DNA of 64,000 nucleotides from Bradyrhizobium sp. CB82 (GTDB taxonomy: Bacteria; Pseudomonadota; Alphaproteobacteria; Rhizobiales; Xanthobacteraceae), in the NCBI RefSeq assembly GCF_029714405.1, contig NZ_CP121650.1, positions 2,609,001 through 2,673,000 of the forward strand, in the 5' to 3' direction. The notes beneath the pieces are model-generated. The model searched no databases and had not been told where the DNA came from. It saw nothing but the letters and a program-made list of their open reading frames with translations. The first letter of the stretch is position 1; each line of letters starts with the position of its first letter. Positions 35,809-45,268 of this stretch are shown in pieces. Position numbers and translations under genes: made by a program.

Positions 35809-37056
35809 TCAGTTCGTGGTGAGCTTGATGAAGCTCGGGAACTTGACGTCGGTCTTGGCGACGTCCCTGGGCCAGACCGCGATCTGCTTGCCGTCCTGCC
35901 ATTGCAGCATCAGCCCGGTGATCAGGCCCTTGCCGTATTTGATCGAATGGGTGAACGGATCGTCCTTCCCGTAGAACTGGACGCGGCCGATGGTGCCTTC
36001 CCAATCGGTCTTCTCCAGCGCATCGACCAGCTTGTCGGCGTCGGTCGAGCCCGCCCGCTTCACGGCGTCGGCGATGTAGTAGACCTCGTCATAGGCGGTG
36101 TAGCCGGCATAGGACGGATAGTTGCCGTACTTCTTCCGGAAACCTTCCGCGAACGGCACCGACTTCGGCGTCACCGCGACGCCGGGGCCGGAGACGCCCT
36201 GGTAGAGCACGCCTTCGGCCGCCTGGTTGGTGTCCTTGCCGAACGTCTCGTTGGTCGCCTGCGAGGCGATGCCGAACATCGGGATCGGCACCTGCTGGTT
36301 CTTCCACTGCACCGTCGGCTGCACGCCGACATGCGAGATGCCGGTGATGATCACGTCCGGCTTTGCGCCCTCGATCTTGTTGAAGATCGGCGTGAAGTCC
36401 GTGGTGTCGGGCGAGAAGCGGATGTGGTCGAGCACCTTCAACCCGACCTTGGGCAGGCATTCCTCGTAGCCGACGTCGAGCGGCTTGGTCCAGGCGGCGT
36501 CCTCGCTCATGATGACGGCCGACTTCATGTGCATCTTCTCGACCAGCAGGTCCTTGGCGGCGTCGCAGACCGAGAGCGCCAGCGCGGCCGAGGTCAGGTA
36601 GCCGTGGAAGGTGTACTTGTTCTTCGCGTAATCGGCGTGAACGCTCTTGCTGATCTCGTTGGAGGCGGCGCCCGGCGTGACGAACGGCGTCTTCAGGCGC
36701 GAAGCCCAGGGCTCCAGCGCCAGCACCACCTCGCTGATATAGCTTGCGATGACGGCGTTGACCTTGTCCTCGTTGACCGCGCGCTGGAATGCGCGCACTG
36801 AATCAGCCGAGGAGGAGTGATTGTCGTAGGAGATGATCTCGATCTTGCGGCCATCGACGCCGCCCTTGGCGTTGATCTCCTCAGCGGCGAGCTGCGCGGC
36901 CTGCGGGATCGATGCGCCGGCGATCGCCTGCGCCTCCGCGATCACGCCGATCTTGATGGGATCTGCTGCCAGCGCCGCGCCTGACCCGGTGATCAGTGCG
37001 CCGAACGCTGCCGCACCGAGGAATATCCGCAATGCACCAGGGAGTCTGTTTTTCAC
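35809..37056 (-). CDS. Liv-type ABC transporter binding protein 1
   Basis: A 415-residue LivK-like receptor, first gene of the Liv-type operon. GTG start at 37056 with AGAGGAGA upstream. Signal peptide to about residue 30, mature domain PIKIGVIAEAQAIAGASIPQ, EINAKGGVDGRKIEIISYDN. It is colinear with receptor 2 (31128-32369) over its whole length. Some stretches are almost identical even in DNA, for example about 36293-36363 against 31610-31680. The lid region SQATNETFGKDTNQAAEGVL differs, suggesting a different ligand range. Confidence 0.93.
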   Translation of the reverse strand: MKNRLPGALRIFLGAAAFGALITGSGAALAADPIKIGVIAEAQAIAGASIPQAAQLAAEEINAKGGVDGRKIEIISYDNHSSSADSVRAFQRAVNEDKVNAVIASYISEVVLALEPWASRLKTPFVTPGAASNEISKSVHADYAKNKYTFHGYLTSAALALSVCDAAKDLLVEKMHMKSAVIMSEDAAWTKPLDVGYEECLPKVGLKVLDHIRFSPDTTDFTPIFNKIEGAKPDVIITGISHVGVQPTVQWKNQQVPIPMFGIASQATNETFGKDTNQAAEGVLYQGVSGPGVAVTPKSVPFAEGFRKKYGNYPSYAGYTAYDEVYYIADAVKRAGSTDADKLVDALEKTDWEGTIGRVQFYGKDDPFTHSIKYGKGLITGLMLQWQDGKQIAVWPRDVAKTDVKFPSFIKLTTN

Positions 37057-37379
37057 GTTGTTTCTCTCCTCTTAAAACAAGCCTCTTTTGAGCTATTGGG
37101 CGCGACTATAACGGCGAGGTCAATCTCGGCAAGTGAAACTGCATTCCGAATTGTGAGAGCCGGACTAAAGTCTAGCCCTGCGCAAATAGAGTGCAGCGAG
37201 GCTCGCTGTAGGCATGCAGATTCTGCTGACGGGCATGCATTCGCGTCCACCGCGAGGCGCAAGGCGCTCGCGACGCGAGCATGCACGGACCGACGCCCGC
37301 CCTCGATCACGAGATGCGAAGGCGGTCGCCCGGCCGACATTGTCGGGATAACGTCGCCCTGCGCAGGAAGGTCCTATTG
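37057..37379. other. Divergent intergenic region, no gene recognised
   Basis: About 320 bases between the Liv-type operon and the MBL hydrolase gene. It contains AT-richer stretches near 37070-37115 that could hold the operon promoter. I see no protein, RNA gene or convincing operator. Confidence 0.45.
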
Positions 37380-38381
37380 ATGGCTCAACTCGTTCAATGC
37401 CGCCTCGTCAACGAGCCGTTTGCCGATCCCGGACTGCTGGTCGATTTCAGGTTCGGGCGGCGCGCCATGTTGTTTGACCTTGGTGATCTGTCTTCTCTGG
37501 CCAATCGGGAATTGCTGCGCATCAGCGATATCTTCGTCAGTCACCGTCACATGGACCACTTTGCCGGCTTCGATCAGTTGCTGCGGGTCAGGCATCATCA
37601 GCCGGGCCGTTTGCGCGTGATAGGACCGCCCGGTCTCATCGCGGGCATCGCCGGCAAGCTGGCGTCGTATAGCTGGAATCTGCTGAACGAGGAGTCGCCG
37701 GGCTTCGAGATCGCTGCCGCTGAATTCTGTGATGGCCGGCTCGGCGACTGGACCGGCTTCTGCGCGAAGCGGCAGTTTCGCAGCTCGCCGCTTGACGAGC
37801 CATCCGTTGCACCGGGGCTGGTGTTTGCGAATGGCGATCTCCGGATCGAGGCTGCGACGCTCGATCACGGGATTCCCTGCCTTGGATTTGCGTTGCAGGA
37901 AACCCTGCGCGTTAATGTCTGGACATCCGGGCTCGCGCAGCTCGGCCTTCAGGTGGGCCCCTGGCTCAATGCCGCAAAGAGCGCGGTGCGGAAGGGCGCA
38001 CATGAGGACGCATTGATCGAGATCGACGGCGCCCGGACGATCCCGCTGGGCGAGCTGACCCGGCACGCGCTCAAGGTCGCGCCCGGGCAACGCGTCGCCT
38101 ACGTGACCGATGTTGCCTTCACCCCGGCCAACGCCGAAAAGATCGTCGCGCTCGCGCGTGGTGCCGATCACCTCTTCATCGAGGCGGCGTTTGCCGGTGA
38201 TGATGCGCAACTTGCTTCCGAGCGCCTTCACCTGACCGCGGCGCAGGCCGGATATCTCGCGCGGGAAGCAGGCGTTAAGCGGATGACCACGTTTCATTAT
38301 TCTCCGCGCTATCTGGAGACGCCGGATCGGCTGCGGAATGAGGCGGAAGCTGCTTTCTCCGGCCAATCTAGGCCGGCTTGA
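37380..38381 (+). CDS. Metallo-beta-lactamase-fold hydrolase, RNase Z-like
   Basis: A 333-residue MBL-fold protein. The metal motif is [16 protein letters not shown] (HxHxDH), followed by a downstream [15 protein letters not shown] (Asp ligand) and a final FHYSPRY His near the C-terminus, a layout seen in RNase Z/ElaC-like hydrolases. The ATG at 37380 has AGGAAGG upstream; a longer frame from 37281 lacks a site. A tRNA 3'-processing role is not assured, since many paralogues act on small molecules. Its neighbours give no clear pathway. Confidence 0.82.
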   Translation: MAQLVQCRLVNEPFADPGLLVDFRFGRRAMLFDLGDLSSLANRELLRISDIFVSHRHMDHFAGFDQLLRVRHHQPGRLRVIGPPGLIAGIAGKLASYSWNLLNEESPGFEIAAAEFCDGRLGDWTGFCAKRQFRSSPLDEPSVAPGLVFANGDLRIEAATLDHGIPCLGFALQETLRVNVWTSGLAQLGLQVGPWLNAAKSAVRKGAHEDALIEIDGARTIPLGELTRHALKVAPGQRVAYVTDVAFTPANAEKIVALARGADHLFIEAAFAGDDAQLASERLHLTAAQAGYLAREAGVKRMTTFHYSPRYLETPDRLRNEAEAAFSGQSRPA

Positions 38382-38400
38382 GCAATGCTCGGGCTCGCGA

Positions 38401-39501
38401 TCAACGCGCTTGCAGCAGCGACGGATCGAGTGGCTGGAGCCGGGCAGGATCGAACGGCGCTAGATCGACGTTGCGTGCTGCGCCCTCAGTGATCAAGTCC
38501 GCCAGCGCTTCGCCGGTCACAGGCGCATTGAGGATGCCCCAGACATTATGTCCGGTTGCAACGTAAAGGCCTTCGCTGGTCGGCACTCTGCCGATCAGCG
38601 GCAGGCCGTCCCGCGTGACCGGGCGGAAGCAGGCCTGCTGCGCGATGATCCTGTCGGCGCGAAAGGCCGGCGACAGCCGTTCGGCGATCGCTTGCAGGCG
38701 ATCGATGGCGTCCTGGTCCGGCGTCACGGCCGCGGGGTCCACTGGCAGCGGTGCGACGTCCGAGAATGCTGTGATCAGCGTGCTGCCATCCGCGCGCGGA
38801 AAAACCTCGATCGATATTGCGCCGCCGCTCTCGTCATACTCCAGGAACAGCGCCTCGGCCGGGACCTCCGTGCCGGTATCGTACACGATGCTCGGACTTC
38901 GCTGGCCGTACACGGCGGGCAGCCGCATCCATTGGGTCGCCAGCAGCGACCATGGTCCCATGGCGACGACAATGGCATCCGCCTCGATGACGCCGCCATC
39001 GATCCCGACGCCTTTCACGGTCGTACCATTCGCATCGCGCGCGATGCCGGTGACGCGACCCTGGCGCAGCGCGGCGCCCTGCGCGAGCGCCGCGTTCATC
39101 ATGGCCGAGGTGAACTTGCGCGGATGGACTATGGCCGTCGTATCCGTCGTGCCGAGCCGGTGCGCGATCACGACGCCATTGCACAGCCAGCCGAGCGCGG
39201 AGGGCGTGTCACGCTGCGCCTCATCGCCCGCAACGAAGCCGCCATAGGCGGTCATACGGCGGTAGGCCCAATCGCCCGCGACCTCGTGCGGCAGTTGCGC
39301 GTGAAGCGCAAAGCTGCGCCGCGCCAGCGCATCGAGCGGCGTGCCGGCGCACCAGTCGAGCGCCAAAAATCCGCCGGCCTTGCCGGATGCCGCAGCGGCC
39401 ACCTCGGTCCTTTCGACGACGATGACATCGACGCCGCGGCGGCTGAGGAAATAAGCGGTGCAGGCGCCGATCACGCCGCCGCCGCAGATGACAACGCGCA
39501 T
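38401..39501 (-). CDS. FAD-dependent oxidoreductase (DAO family)
   Basis: A 366-residue D-amino-acid-oxidase/glycine-oxidase-type flavoprotein. The dinucleotide motif is MRVVICGGGVIGACTAYFLS, then ERTEVAAAASGKAGGFLALD and a C-terminal FAD-contact region YVATGHNVWGILNAPVTGEA. The ATG at 39501 has GGGGAGA upstream. The family oxidises amines or secondary amino acids; the substrate is not evident. It converges with the MBL gene and lies 103 bases upstream of the exported lactonase gene on the same strand, so the two could be co-transcribed. Confidence 0.87.
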   Translation of the reverse strand: MRVVICGGGVIGACTAYFLSRRGVDVIVVERTEVAAAASGKAGGFLALDWCAGTPLDALARRSFALHAQLPHEVAGDWAYRRMTAYGGFVAGDEAQRDTPSALGWLCNGVVIAHRLGTTDTTAIVHPRKFTSAMMNAALAQGAALRQGRVTGIARDANGTTVKGVGIDGGVIEADAIVVAMGPWSLLATQWMRLPAVYGQRSPSIVYDTGTEVPAEALFLEYDESGGAISIEVFPRADGSTLITAFSDVAPLPVDPAAVTPDQDAIDRLQAIAERLSPAFRADRIIAQQACFRPVTRDGLPLIGRVPTSEGLYVATGHNVWGILNAPVTGEALADLITEGAARNVDLAPFDPARLQPLDPSLLQAR

Positions 39502-39604
39502 GGCGTCTCCCCTGGCAATCCGGTCACGCATCAAAGCGACTACCAAGACAATTCGGCGCCGGCGGGGCACGCCGGCGCCTCGTCGTGATCCGGCTCGCGC
39601 TGCT

Positions 39605-40840
39605 TCAGCCTGGCGCTGCGCCCTGCGTCGCGGTGTAGACGGCGTAGAGCGACTGGCTCGCGGCCATGAACAGGCGGTTGCGCTTGGGACCGCCGAAGCA
39701 GACGTTGCCGCATACCTCCGGCAGGCGGATGCGGCCGAGCAGCTTGCCTCCCGGCGACCACACCGTCACGCCACTATAGCCGACGGCGCGCCCTGCATTG
39801 CTGGAGGACCAGACATTGCCGTTGACGTCGCAGCGCACGCCGTCCGGCCCGCACTTCACGCCGTCGATCACGCAATCGGTGAAGAGCTTCTGGTTTGAGA
39901 GCTTGTTATCGCTGCCGACGTCGAACACGTGGATATCGCCCTTGCCGCCCGCACCTGTGTCGCCCGGACCCTTGCCGGTCGAGACGACGTAGAGCTTCTT
40001 GAAATCGGGCGAGAAGCAGAGGCCGTTGGGATCCGGCACCTGGTCTTCGCTGACCACGAGGTCGATGCGGCCAGTGGGGTCGATGCGATAGCAATTGGTC
40101 GGCAGCTCGCGCTTGCCCGGCGCGAAGCCGGCGGGCTGTCCGATCCGCGGATTGAGCTTGCCGCCGGCATTGCTCGGGCCGCCCGGGCCGTCAGGCTCGC
40201 CCTCATAGAGCTGGCCGCCATAGGGGGGGTCGGTGAACCAGTAGCTGCCGTCTGGATGGGCGACGACGTCGTTCGGCGAGTTCAGCTTCTTGCCATTGTA
40301 GGAATCGCAGAGCACAGTCGCGGTGCCGTCGTGCTCGTAGCGCGTGACACGGCGGGTGAGATGCTCGCAGGAGAGCTGGCGGCCCTGGAAGTCGAACGTG
40401 TTGCCGTTGGAGTTGTTGGAAGGCGCACGGAACACGCTGACGCGACCGTCGTCCTCGGTCCAGCGCATCTGCCTGTTGTTGGGGATGTCGCTCCACACCA
40501 GATACCGGCCCTGTGCGCTCCACGCCGGACCTTCGGCCCACAACAACCCCGTATACAGGCGCTTGATCGCCGTGTTGGGTTGCGCAAGGCTTTCGAACGA
40601 CGGATCGACCGCGATGACATCGGGATCAAAGAAATAGGTGGTCGGCGCGCCGTTCGGACCGAAATCGCGCGGCGGCGTTGTGATCGTCGTCGGCGGCGCC
40701 GCCGGCGCGTTCTGCGCCAGCGCGGCGCCGGCGCCCGTCATTGTGGCGCCTGCAGCGATCGCAAGGCCCTGGACGAGTGATCGTCGTGAAAGCGTGGTCT
40801 CCGGATCGCGCTGTTGGGAATCGCACAGTTGGCGTGTCAT
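39605..40840 (-). CDS. Exported SMP-30/gluconolactonase-family lactonase with Tat-like signal
   Basis: A 411-residue lactonase. The N-terminus carries TTLSRRSLVQGLAIAAGATM, a Tat-type signal, then a Pro/Thr linker and the propeller: LLWAEGPAWSAQGRYLVWSD, LNSPNDVVAHPDGSYWFTDP, PNGLCFSPDFKKLYVVSTGK and CDVNGNVWSSSNAGRAVGYS. The metal ligands Glu, Asn and Asp are at the expected places. GGGAGGA sits just before the ATG at 40840. Compared with the 300-residue cytoplasmic paralogue it has an insert rich in Gly-Pro near GEPDGPGGPSNAGG. It likely opens lactones in the periplasm. Confidence 0.9.
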   Translation of the reverse strand: MTRQLCDSQQRDPETTLSRRSLVQGLAIAAGATMTGAGAALAQNAPAAPPTTITTPPRDFGPNGAPTTYFFDPDVIAVDPSFESLAQPNTAIKRLYTGLLWAEGPAWSAQGRYLVWSDIPNNRQMRWTEDDGRVSVFRAPSNNSNGNTFDFQGRQLSCEHLTRRVTRYEHDGTATVLCDSYNGKKLNSPNDVVAHPDGSYWFTDPPYGGQLYEGEPDGPGGPSNAGGKLNPRIGQPAGFAPGKRELPTNCYRIDPTGRIDLVVSEDQVPDPNGLCFSPDFKKLYVVSTGKGPGDTGAGGKGDIHVFDVGSDNKLSNQKLFTDCVIDGVKCGPDGVRCDVNGNVWSSSNAGRAVGYSGVTVWSPGGKLLGRIRLPEVCGNVCFGGPKRNRLFMAASQSLYAVYTATQGAAPG

Positions 40841-41324
40841 TGCTTCCTCCCGGTGGGGTTCGCCGGCCGGTTGATCCCGGCCGAGCAACTTCAGGTTAGT
40901 CCGGCCCGCGGTCCGTTTCGAGAGCGAGCACCATTCAACGCGCGGAAAAAAGGCGTGCAGCGCAAGACGATATGATCCGCTCCAACAAATTGCTGTCACA
41001 AAGCCCTCGCGCCGGACCATCCGTCGTGGAGCCCGGGCAATGAGTTCCCGCATTCGGTAAACGTTATTGACGTGTTGGCGGGGCGCTCTCAAGAAAAAAA
41101 CAAGCTGATCTAAAGCTAAAACCAGATCGGATCTTGCATCTTTTTGCGTCGTTCCGCCGACCAATGATGGAGGCAGTCTCCTTCGACAGGCCGGTATCGA
41201 GCAGGAGCGAAAGAACCAAGACCAAGTATCGAGCCGCTGATGAGAGCTCGGCCGACCTCGGTGGTCCAAGACGGCGACAGAATGGGCCTGTTCTGTGCAG
41301 CTTGGTCATAACGATGGTGCACCT
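40841..41324. other. Divergent intergenic region, no gene recognised
   Basis: About 480 bases between the exported lactonase gene and the binding protein/cyclase pair. It is lower in GC around 41085-41160 than its surroundings, as expected for promoters. Open frames present on both strands have no RBS or recognisable protein. Confidence 0.4.
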
Positions 41325-42290
41325 ATGAGACGACGGGATTTCCTACGGTTTGTCGCCGGCGCCGCGGCTTGGCCTGCCGTTGCGCGCGCGCAAGGAGCAC
41401 GAAAGGTCTACCATATCCTTTGGTTATCCACCGGCTCCGAACCAGATCCGTTCCTGGACGGATTTCGCGAGGGGCTGCGCGCGCTGGGATATGTCGAGGG
41501 CAGGAATTTCACCCTCGTGAAATACTATGGAAATCAAGCTGCATTGCGCCCGGTCATCTCCGAATTGAGACGCGGCGACGTGGATCTTGCGGTGTCCAGC
41601 GGTCCCGCGACGCGCGCCATGACGACAGTCAAGGACATCCCCGTCCTGTTCGCGCTGAGCGGGGACCCCGTCGCGTTGGGCGTGGTCAAGAGTCTCGCAC
41701 AACCCGGCACCAATTTCACCGGCAGCACGTTTCTTTCGCTCGAATTGGCCGGCAAGCGCGTCGAATTGCTCAAGGACATCTATCCAAGGCTGCGAAGGCT
41801 CGCGGTGCTTTCCAACACCGACCATCCCGGGGAACCGTCGGAATGGCACGCCACGCTGCAGACGTGCACCGGCCTCGGTATCAAGCCCAGCTATATTCCT
41901 TTCGCTGGCGCAGGCGAGCTGAACAACGCGCTCGAAGAGGCGAGCGGTGAGGACGTCGATGCCATGCTCGTTTTTCCTGATGTTGTGACGATGGTCGACC
42001 GGGCAAAACTCGCGGAGTTCGCGCTGGCGCACCGGCTGCCTTCGATGTTCGGCTGGTCCGAGTATTGCGAAGCCGGTGGTCTCCTGAGCTACGGCGCCAA
42101 TCAGCGCGCGACCTACCGTTGGCTGGCGAGCTATGCCGACCGGATCCTGCGCGGCGAAGATCCTGCCGCTCTTCCCGTTATGCGGCCGGAAAAATTCGAA
42201 CTGGTGATTAATCTCAAGACAGCTCGGCTCCTGGGCATTGAGTTGGACACGTCCGCCATACTGTTTCGCGCCAACAAGGTTATCGCCTGA
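41325..42290 (+). CDS. Orphan ABC-type substrate-binding protein (ABC_sub_bind family)
   Basis: A 321-residue periplasmic protein of the TrpX-like ABC_sub_bind family. The signal MRRRDFLRFVAGAAAWPAVA resembles a Tat signal. Domain features: FREGLRALGYVEGRNFTLVK, VDLAVSSGPATRAMTTVKDI, PVLFALSGDPVALGVVKSLA and PSMFGWSEYCEAGGLLSYGA. No permease or ATPase is near. The next gene, a membrane cyclase with an extracytoplasmic sensor domain, begins 8 bases after its stop, suggesting a receptor for signalling rather than transport. Confidence 0.88.
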   Translation: MRRRDFLRFVAGAAAWPAVARAQGARKVYHILWLSTGSEPDPFLDGFREGLRALGYVEGRNFTLVKYYGNQAALRPVISELRRGDVDLAVSSGPATRAMTTVKDIPVLFALSGDPVALGVVKSLAQPGTNFTGSTFLSLELAGKRVELLKDIYPRLRRLAVLSNTDHPGEPSEWHATLQTCTGLGIKPSYIPFAGAGELNNALEEASGEDVDAMLVFPDVVTMVDRAKLAEFALAHRLPSMFGWSEYCEAGGLLSYGANQRATYRWLASYADRILRGEDPAALPVMRPEKFELVINLKTARLLGIELDTSAILFRANKVIA

Positions 42291-42297
42291 GATCGAG

Positions 42298-44103
42298 ATG
42301 TCGGAAGGGTCTGCGCAAGAATCCTTGACTGGCTACCGTGGGAGAACGAGCCCGCGTCGCTCTCTCTTTTACAAGTACTTCGTCACTCTGTTTGTCGCAG
42401 CGCTCGTGCCTCTCGTACTCGGTGCGGCAGTGGAAGCGTCGTTCGGCTATCGAGACCAGCGCCGCCATATCAGCGAGGTCCTCCAGGCTGAGGCTCGCGG
42501 CGCCGCAAGCAGAATAGAGGCGTTCACTGACGAGATTCGCGACCAATTGGGCTGGGTCGTGCAGTTTCCCTGGCTGCAGGGGGACGATGACCTGCACCGT
42601 ATCGACGCGCTGCGCCTGTTGCAGCAGGTCCCCGCAATCGTCTCCGTTTCGCTGCTCGACGAAACAGGAACCGAACGGGTCTTCGTGTCCAGGCTGCGTC
42701 TGAACAGGACGGGCCGGGGCGTCGATATGTCTGCGGATCCCGCGGTCATCGGCGCGCGCGCCAATAAGGTCTGGTACGGTCCAGTACAGTATCAGCACGA
42801 GTCCGAGCCCTATATGAGGATCGCGGTTGCCGGAAATCTTCCGGCGGCTGGAGTTGCCGTTGCCGAGGTGAATCTGAAGCTGATCTGGGATGTCATTGCC
42901 GCTATCAGAATCGGCAACACTGGCCACGCCATCGTGGTCGACGATTCCGGACACCTGATCGCCCATCCTGACATCAGCCTGGTCCTGCGCGGACGTAGCG
43001 GCTCCGAGGACTTCGGCCGGATCAGACATCTTTTGGGCACCACGAGTGGGCGCGCGGTCCTGACCGGAGACAGGGGCAGGCCGGTTGTTGCGCTTTCGGT
43101 GCACGTTGCCGAAGTCGGCTGGACGGTGATTGCCATGCAGCCGGTCCTGGAGGCGTTCGCATCGATCCGCGCAGCATTGTGGCGTTCGTCTCTTCTCATC
43201 GTCCTCGGCCTGCTGATCGCACTCGCGCTGGCCTATTGGCGGGCGCACCGCATGTCGGGTCCGATCAAGCAGTTGGAGGAGGGGGTCGAGCGGATCGGTA
43301 CCGGACAATTCGCGCACCGCATCAGGATTTCCAGTCGCGATGAATTGGAGCAGCTCGCCGTCCGCTTCAACGAGATGGCATCCGAGTTGGCGATCTCGCA
43401 ACAGAAGTCCGTCCGCATCGACCGTCTGAAGCAGTTTCTCGCGCCACAAGTCGCTGAATTGGTCGAGCACTCCGACGAACTACTCGAAGGACGGCGGCGC
43501 GAGGTTGTCGCGGTCTTTGGTGATTTGCGCGGCTTCACCGCCTTCTCCGCGCGCGCCGAGCCGGACTCCATCATGACAGTCCTGCGGGAGTACTATGCAG
43601 CGGTCGGGGCGGTCACGACCCGCCATGAAGCGACACTGATCCGCTTTGCCGGCGACGGAGTGATGCTGCTCGTCAACGCGCCGGTTGCCTGCGACGACCC
43701 AGCGAACCACGCTGTTCGGCTCGCGATCGATCTGCAGGTGGCGGTGCAGTCAGTTGCGGGAAAGTGGTGCGCCGCCGGCCATGCCATCGGTTTCGGTGTG
43801 GGCATCGCGATGGGAATGGCGACGGTTGGCACCGTCGGCTATGAAGGTCGGCTCGACTACACCGCCCTGGGCAACGTCGTTAATCTGGCGTCCCGGCTGT
43901 GCGGCCTCGCAAAGGACGCGCAAATCCTGACCGATCCGGTGGTCGCCGAAGGAGTGAGAGATACCATTCCCCTTCTTTCGGTCGGAAGGCAGATCATCAA
44001 GGGATACGATCAACCCTTGGAGATATTTGCTGTCGTACAAACCGATATGCCTCCGAAGCACCCGGATTCCGAACCACGTCAGATGGAAATCGAAACCTTG
44101 TGA
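42298..44103 (+). CDS. Membrane class III adenylate/guanylate cyclase with Cache and HAMP domains
   Basis: A 601-residue signalling enzyme. It has a first membrane helix (about 27-48), a periplasmic Cache-type sensor (about 50-290), a second helix (about 297-315), HAMP (316-370), and a class III cyclase domain (about 400-580). Metal ligands are Asp 409 (VFGDLRGFT) and Asp 453 (FAGDG). Transition-state residues Asn 529 and Arg 533 (NLASR) are intact, and Asp 520 (RLDYT) at the base-recognition position favours ATP. It would couple a periplasmic signal to cAMP. Eight bases separate it from the binding-protein gene, which is the likely co-receptor. Confidence 0.88.
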   Translation: MSEGSAQESLTGYRGRTSPRRSLFYKYFVTLFVAALVPLVLGAAVEASFGYRDQRRHISEVLQAEARGAASRIEAFTDEIRDQLGWVVQFPWLQGDDDLHRIDALRLLQQVPAIVSVSLLDETGTERVFVSRLRLNRTGRGVDMSADPAVIGARANKVWYGPVQYQHESEPYMRIAVAGNLPAAGVAVAEVNLKLIWDVIAAIRIGNTGHAIVVDDSGHLIAHPDISLVLRGRSGSEDFGRIRHLLGTTSGRAVLTGDRGRPVVALSVHVAEVGWTVIAMQPVLEAFASIRAALWRSSLLIVLGLLIALALAYWRAHRMSGPIKQLEEGVERIGTGQFAHRIRISSRDELEQLAVRFNEMASELAISQQKSVRIDRLKQFLAPQVAELVEHSDELLEGRRREVVAVFGDLRGFTAFSARAEPDSIMTVLREYYAAVGAVTTRHEATLIRFAGDGVMLLVNAPVACDDPANHAVRLAIDLQVAVQSVAGKWCAAGHAIGFGVGIAMGMATVGTVGYEGRLDYTALGNVVNLASRLCGLAKDAQILTDPVVAEGVRDTIPLLSVGRQIIKGYDQPLEIFAVVQTDMPPKHPDSEPRQMEIETL

Positions 44104-44227
44104 AGCCTGGCCTCCATAGCGCGGCGGCCCGCGCTTGCCCGTTGACACACGGCGGCAAAGACCTACGCTGCGCACCGTCGAAAATGAGACCGGCGGGCAA
44201 GCCGCGCAGAGAAGAGCAACATCCATC

Positions 44228-45253
44228 ATGGCTTCACAATCACCACTGCCGCGCCGCACGCTTGGCCGGACCGGGCTTGAGGTCTCCGTCCTCGGCTTCG
44301 GGACCGCCCCTCTCGGTGACCTTTTCCTCAGGCTTGACGACCAGACGGCGATCGCCGCCGCGGAGCGGGCGTTCTCGCTTGGCGTCAATCTGCTCGACAC
44401 CTCCCCGCTCTACGGCTACGGCCTGTCGGAGCACCGCTGCGGCACCGCGCTGCGGCGCGTGGCCCGCGAGGACGTCGTCCTCTGCACCAAGGTCGGCCGC
44501 TGGATGGACGCGTTCCACGCCCCGGAGAACCGGTCGGGTTTTGTCGGTGGCCAGCCGCACAGGGCGGTGGTCGACTATTCCTATGACGGCACGATGCGCT
44601 CGGTTGAGCAGTCGCTGCTTCGACTCGGCACCGACCGGATCGACCTGCTGCTGATCCACGATGTCGACGTCTGGACGCACGGTGCTGCCGCGATCGAAGA
44701 TCGATTTCGCGAGGCGATGTCCGGCGCCTATGTGGCGCTCGACAAGCTCCGCTCGGAGGGGGTGGTCGCAGGCATCGGGATCGGCGTGAACGAAGCCGAC
44801 ATGTGCGTGCGCTTTGCCAAAGCCGGCACGTTCGACGTGATGCTGCTGGCCGGGCGCTATTCGCTGCTGGAGCAGCCGGCGTTGAAGGAATTCTTGCCGC
44901 TGGCGCTTGAGCAGGGCATTGCCGTGCTGCTCGGCGGCGTCTTCAATTCGGGCATTCTCGCTACTGGTGCGGTCAAGGGCGCCAAGTACAACTATCAGGA
45001 CGCGCCGCCGGAGATCGTGGCGAGGGTCACCGAGATCCAGCGCGTCTGCGAGGCGCATCGCGTGGCGCTGCCAACGGCCGCCGTGCACTTCGCTCTCGGC
45101 CACCCGGCCGTGGCGAGCGTGGTGCTGGGGGCGCATAGTCCGGAGGAGGTCGAGCGCAACGTGGCCGCGCTCACCACCAAGGTCCCGAGCGCGCTCTGGG
45201 CCGATCTGAAGGCCGCGCGCCTGCTCGATGCGGATGCGCCCGTGCCCGCGTGA
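44228..45253 (+). CDS. Aldo/keto reductase, aldose/L-fucose dehydrogenase type
   Basis: A 341-residue aldo/keto reductase of the group that includes D-threo-aldose 1-dehydrogenase and L-fucose dehydrogenase, which oxidise sugars to lactones. The catalytic tetrad is visible as Asp in LLDTSPLYGYG, Tyr in the same segment, Lys in LCTKVGRW, and His in LLLIHDVDVW. The NAD(P) end is HPAVASVVLGAHSPEEVERN. The ATG at 44228 removes an upstream extension lacking homology. Nearby lactonases and a FucU-type mutarotase make a sugar-oxidation role plausible. Confidence 0.87.
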   Translation: MASQSPLPRRTLGRTGLEVSVLGFGTAPLGDLFLRLDDQTAIAAAERAFSLGVNLLDTSPLYGYGLSEHRCGTALRRVAREDVVLCTKVGRWMDAFHAPENRSGFVGGQPHRAVVDYSYDGTMRSVEQSLLRLGTDRIDLLLIHDVDVWTHGAAAIEDRFREAMSGAYVALDKLRSEGVVAGIGIGVNEADMCVRFAKAGTFDVMLLAGRYSLLEQPALKEFLPLALEQGIAVLLGGVFNSGILATGAVKGAKYNYQDAPPEIVARVTEIQRVCEAHRVALPTAAVHFALGHPAVASVVLGAHSPEEVERNVAALTTKVPSALWADLKAARLLDADAPVPA

Positions 45254-45268
45254 GCAAGGCGATCGGTG

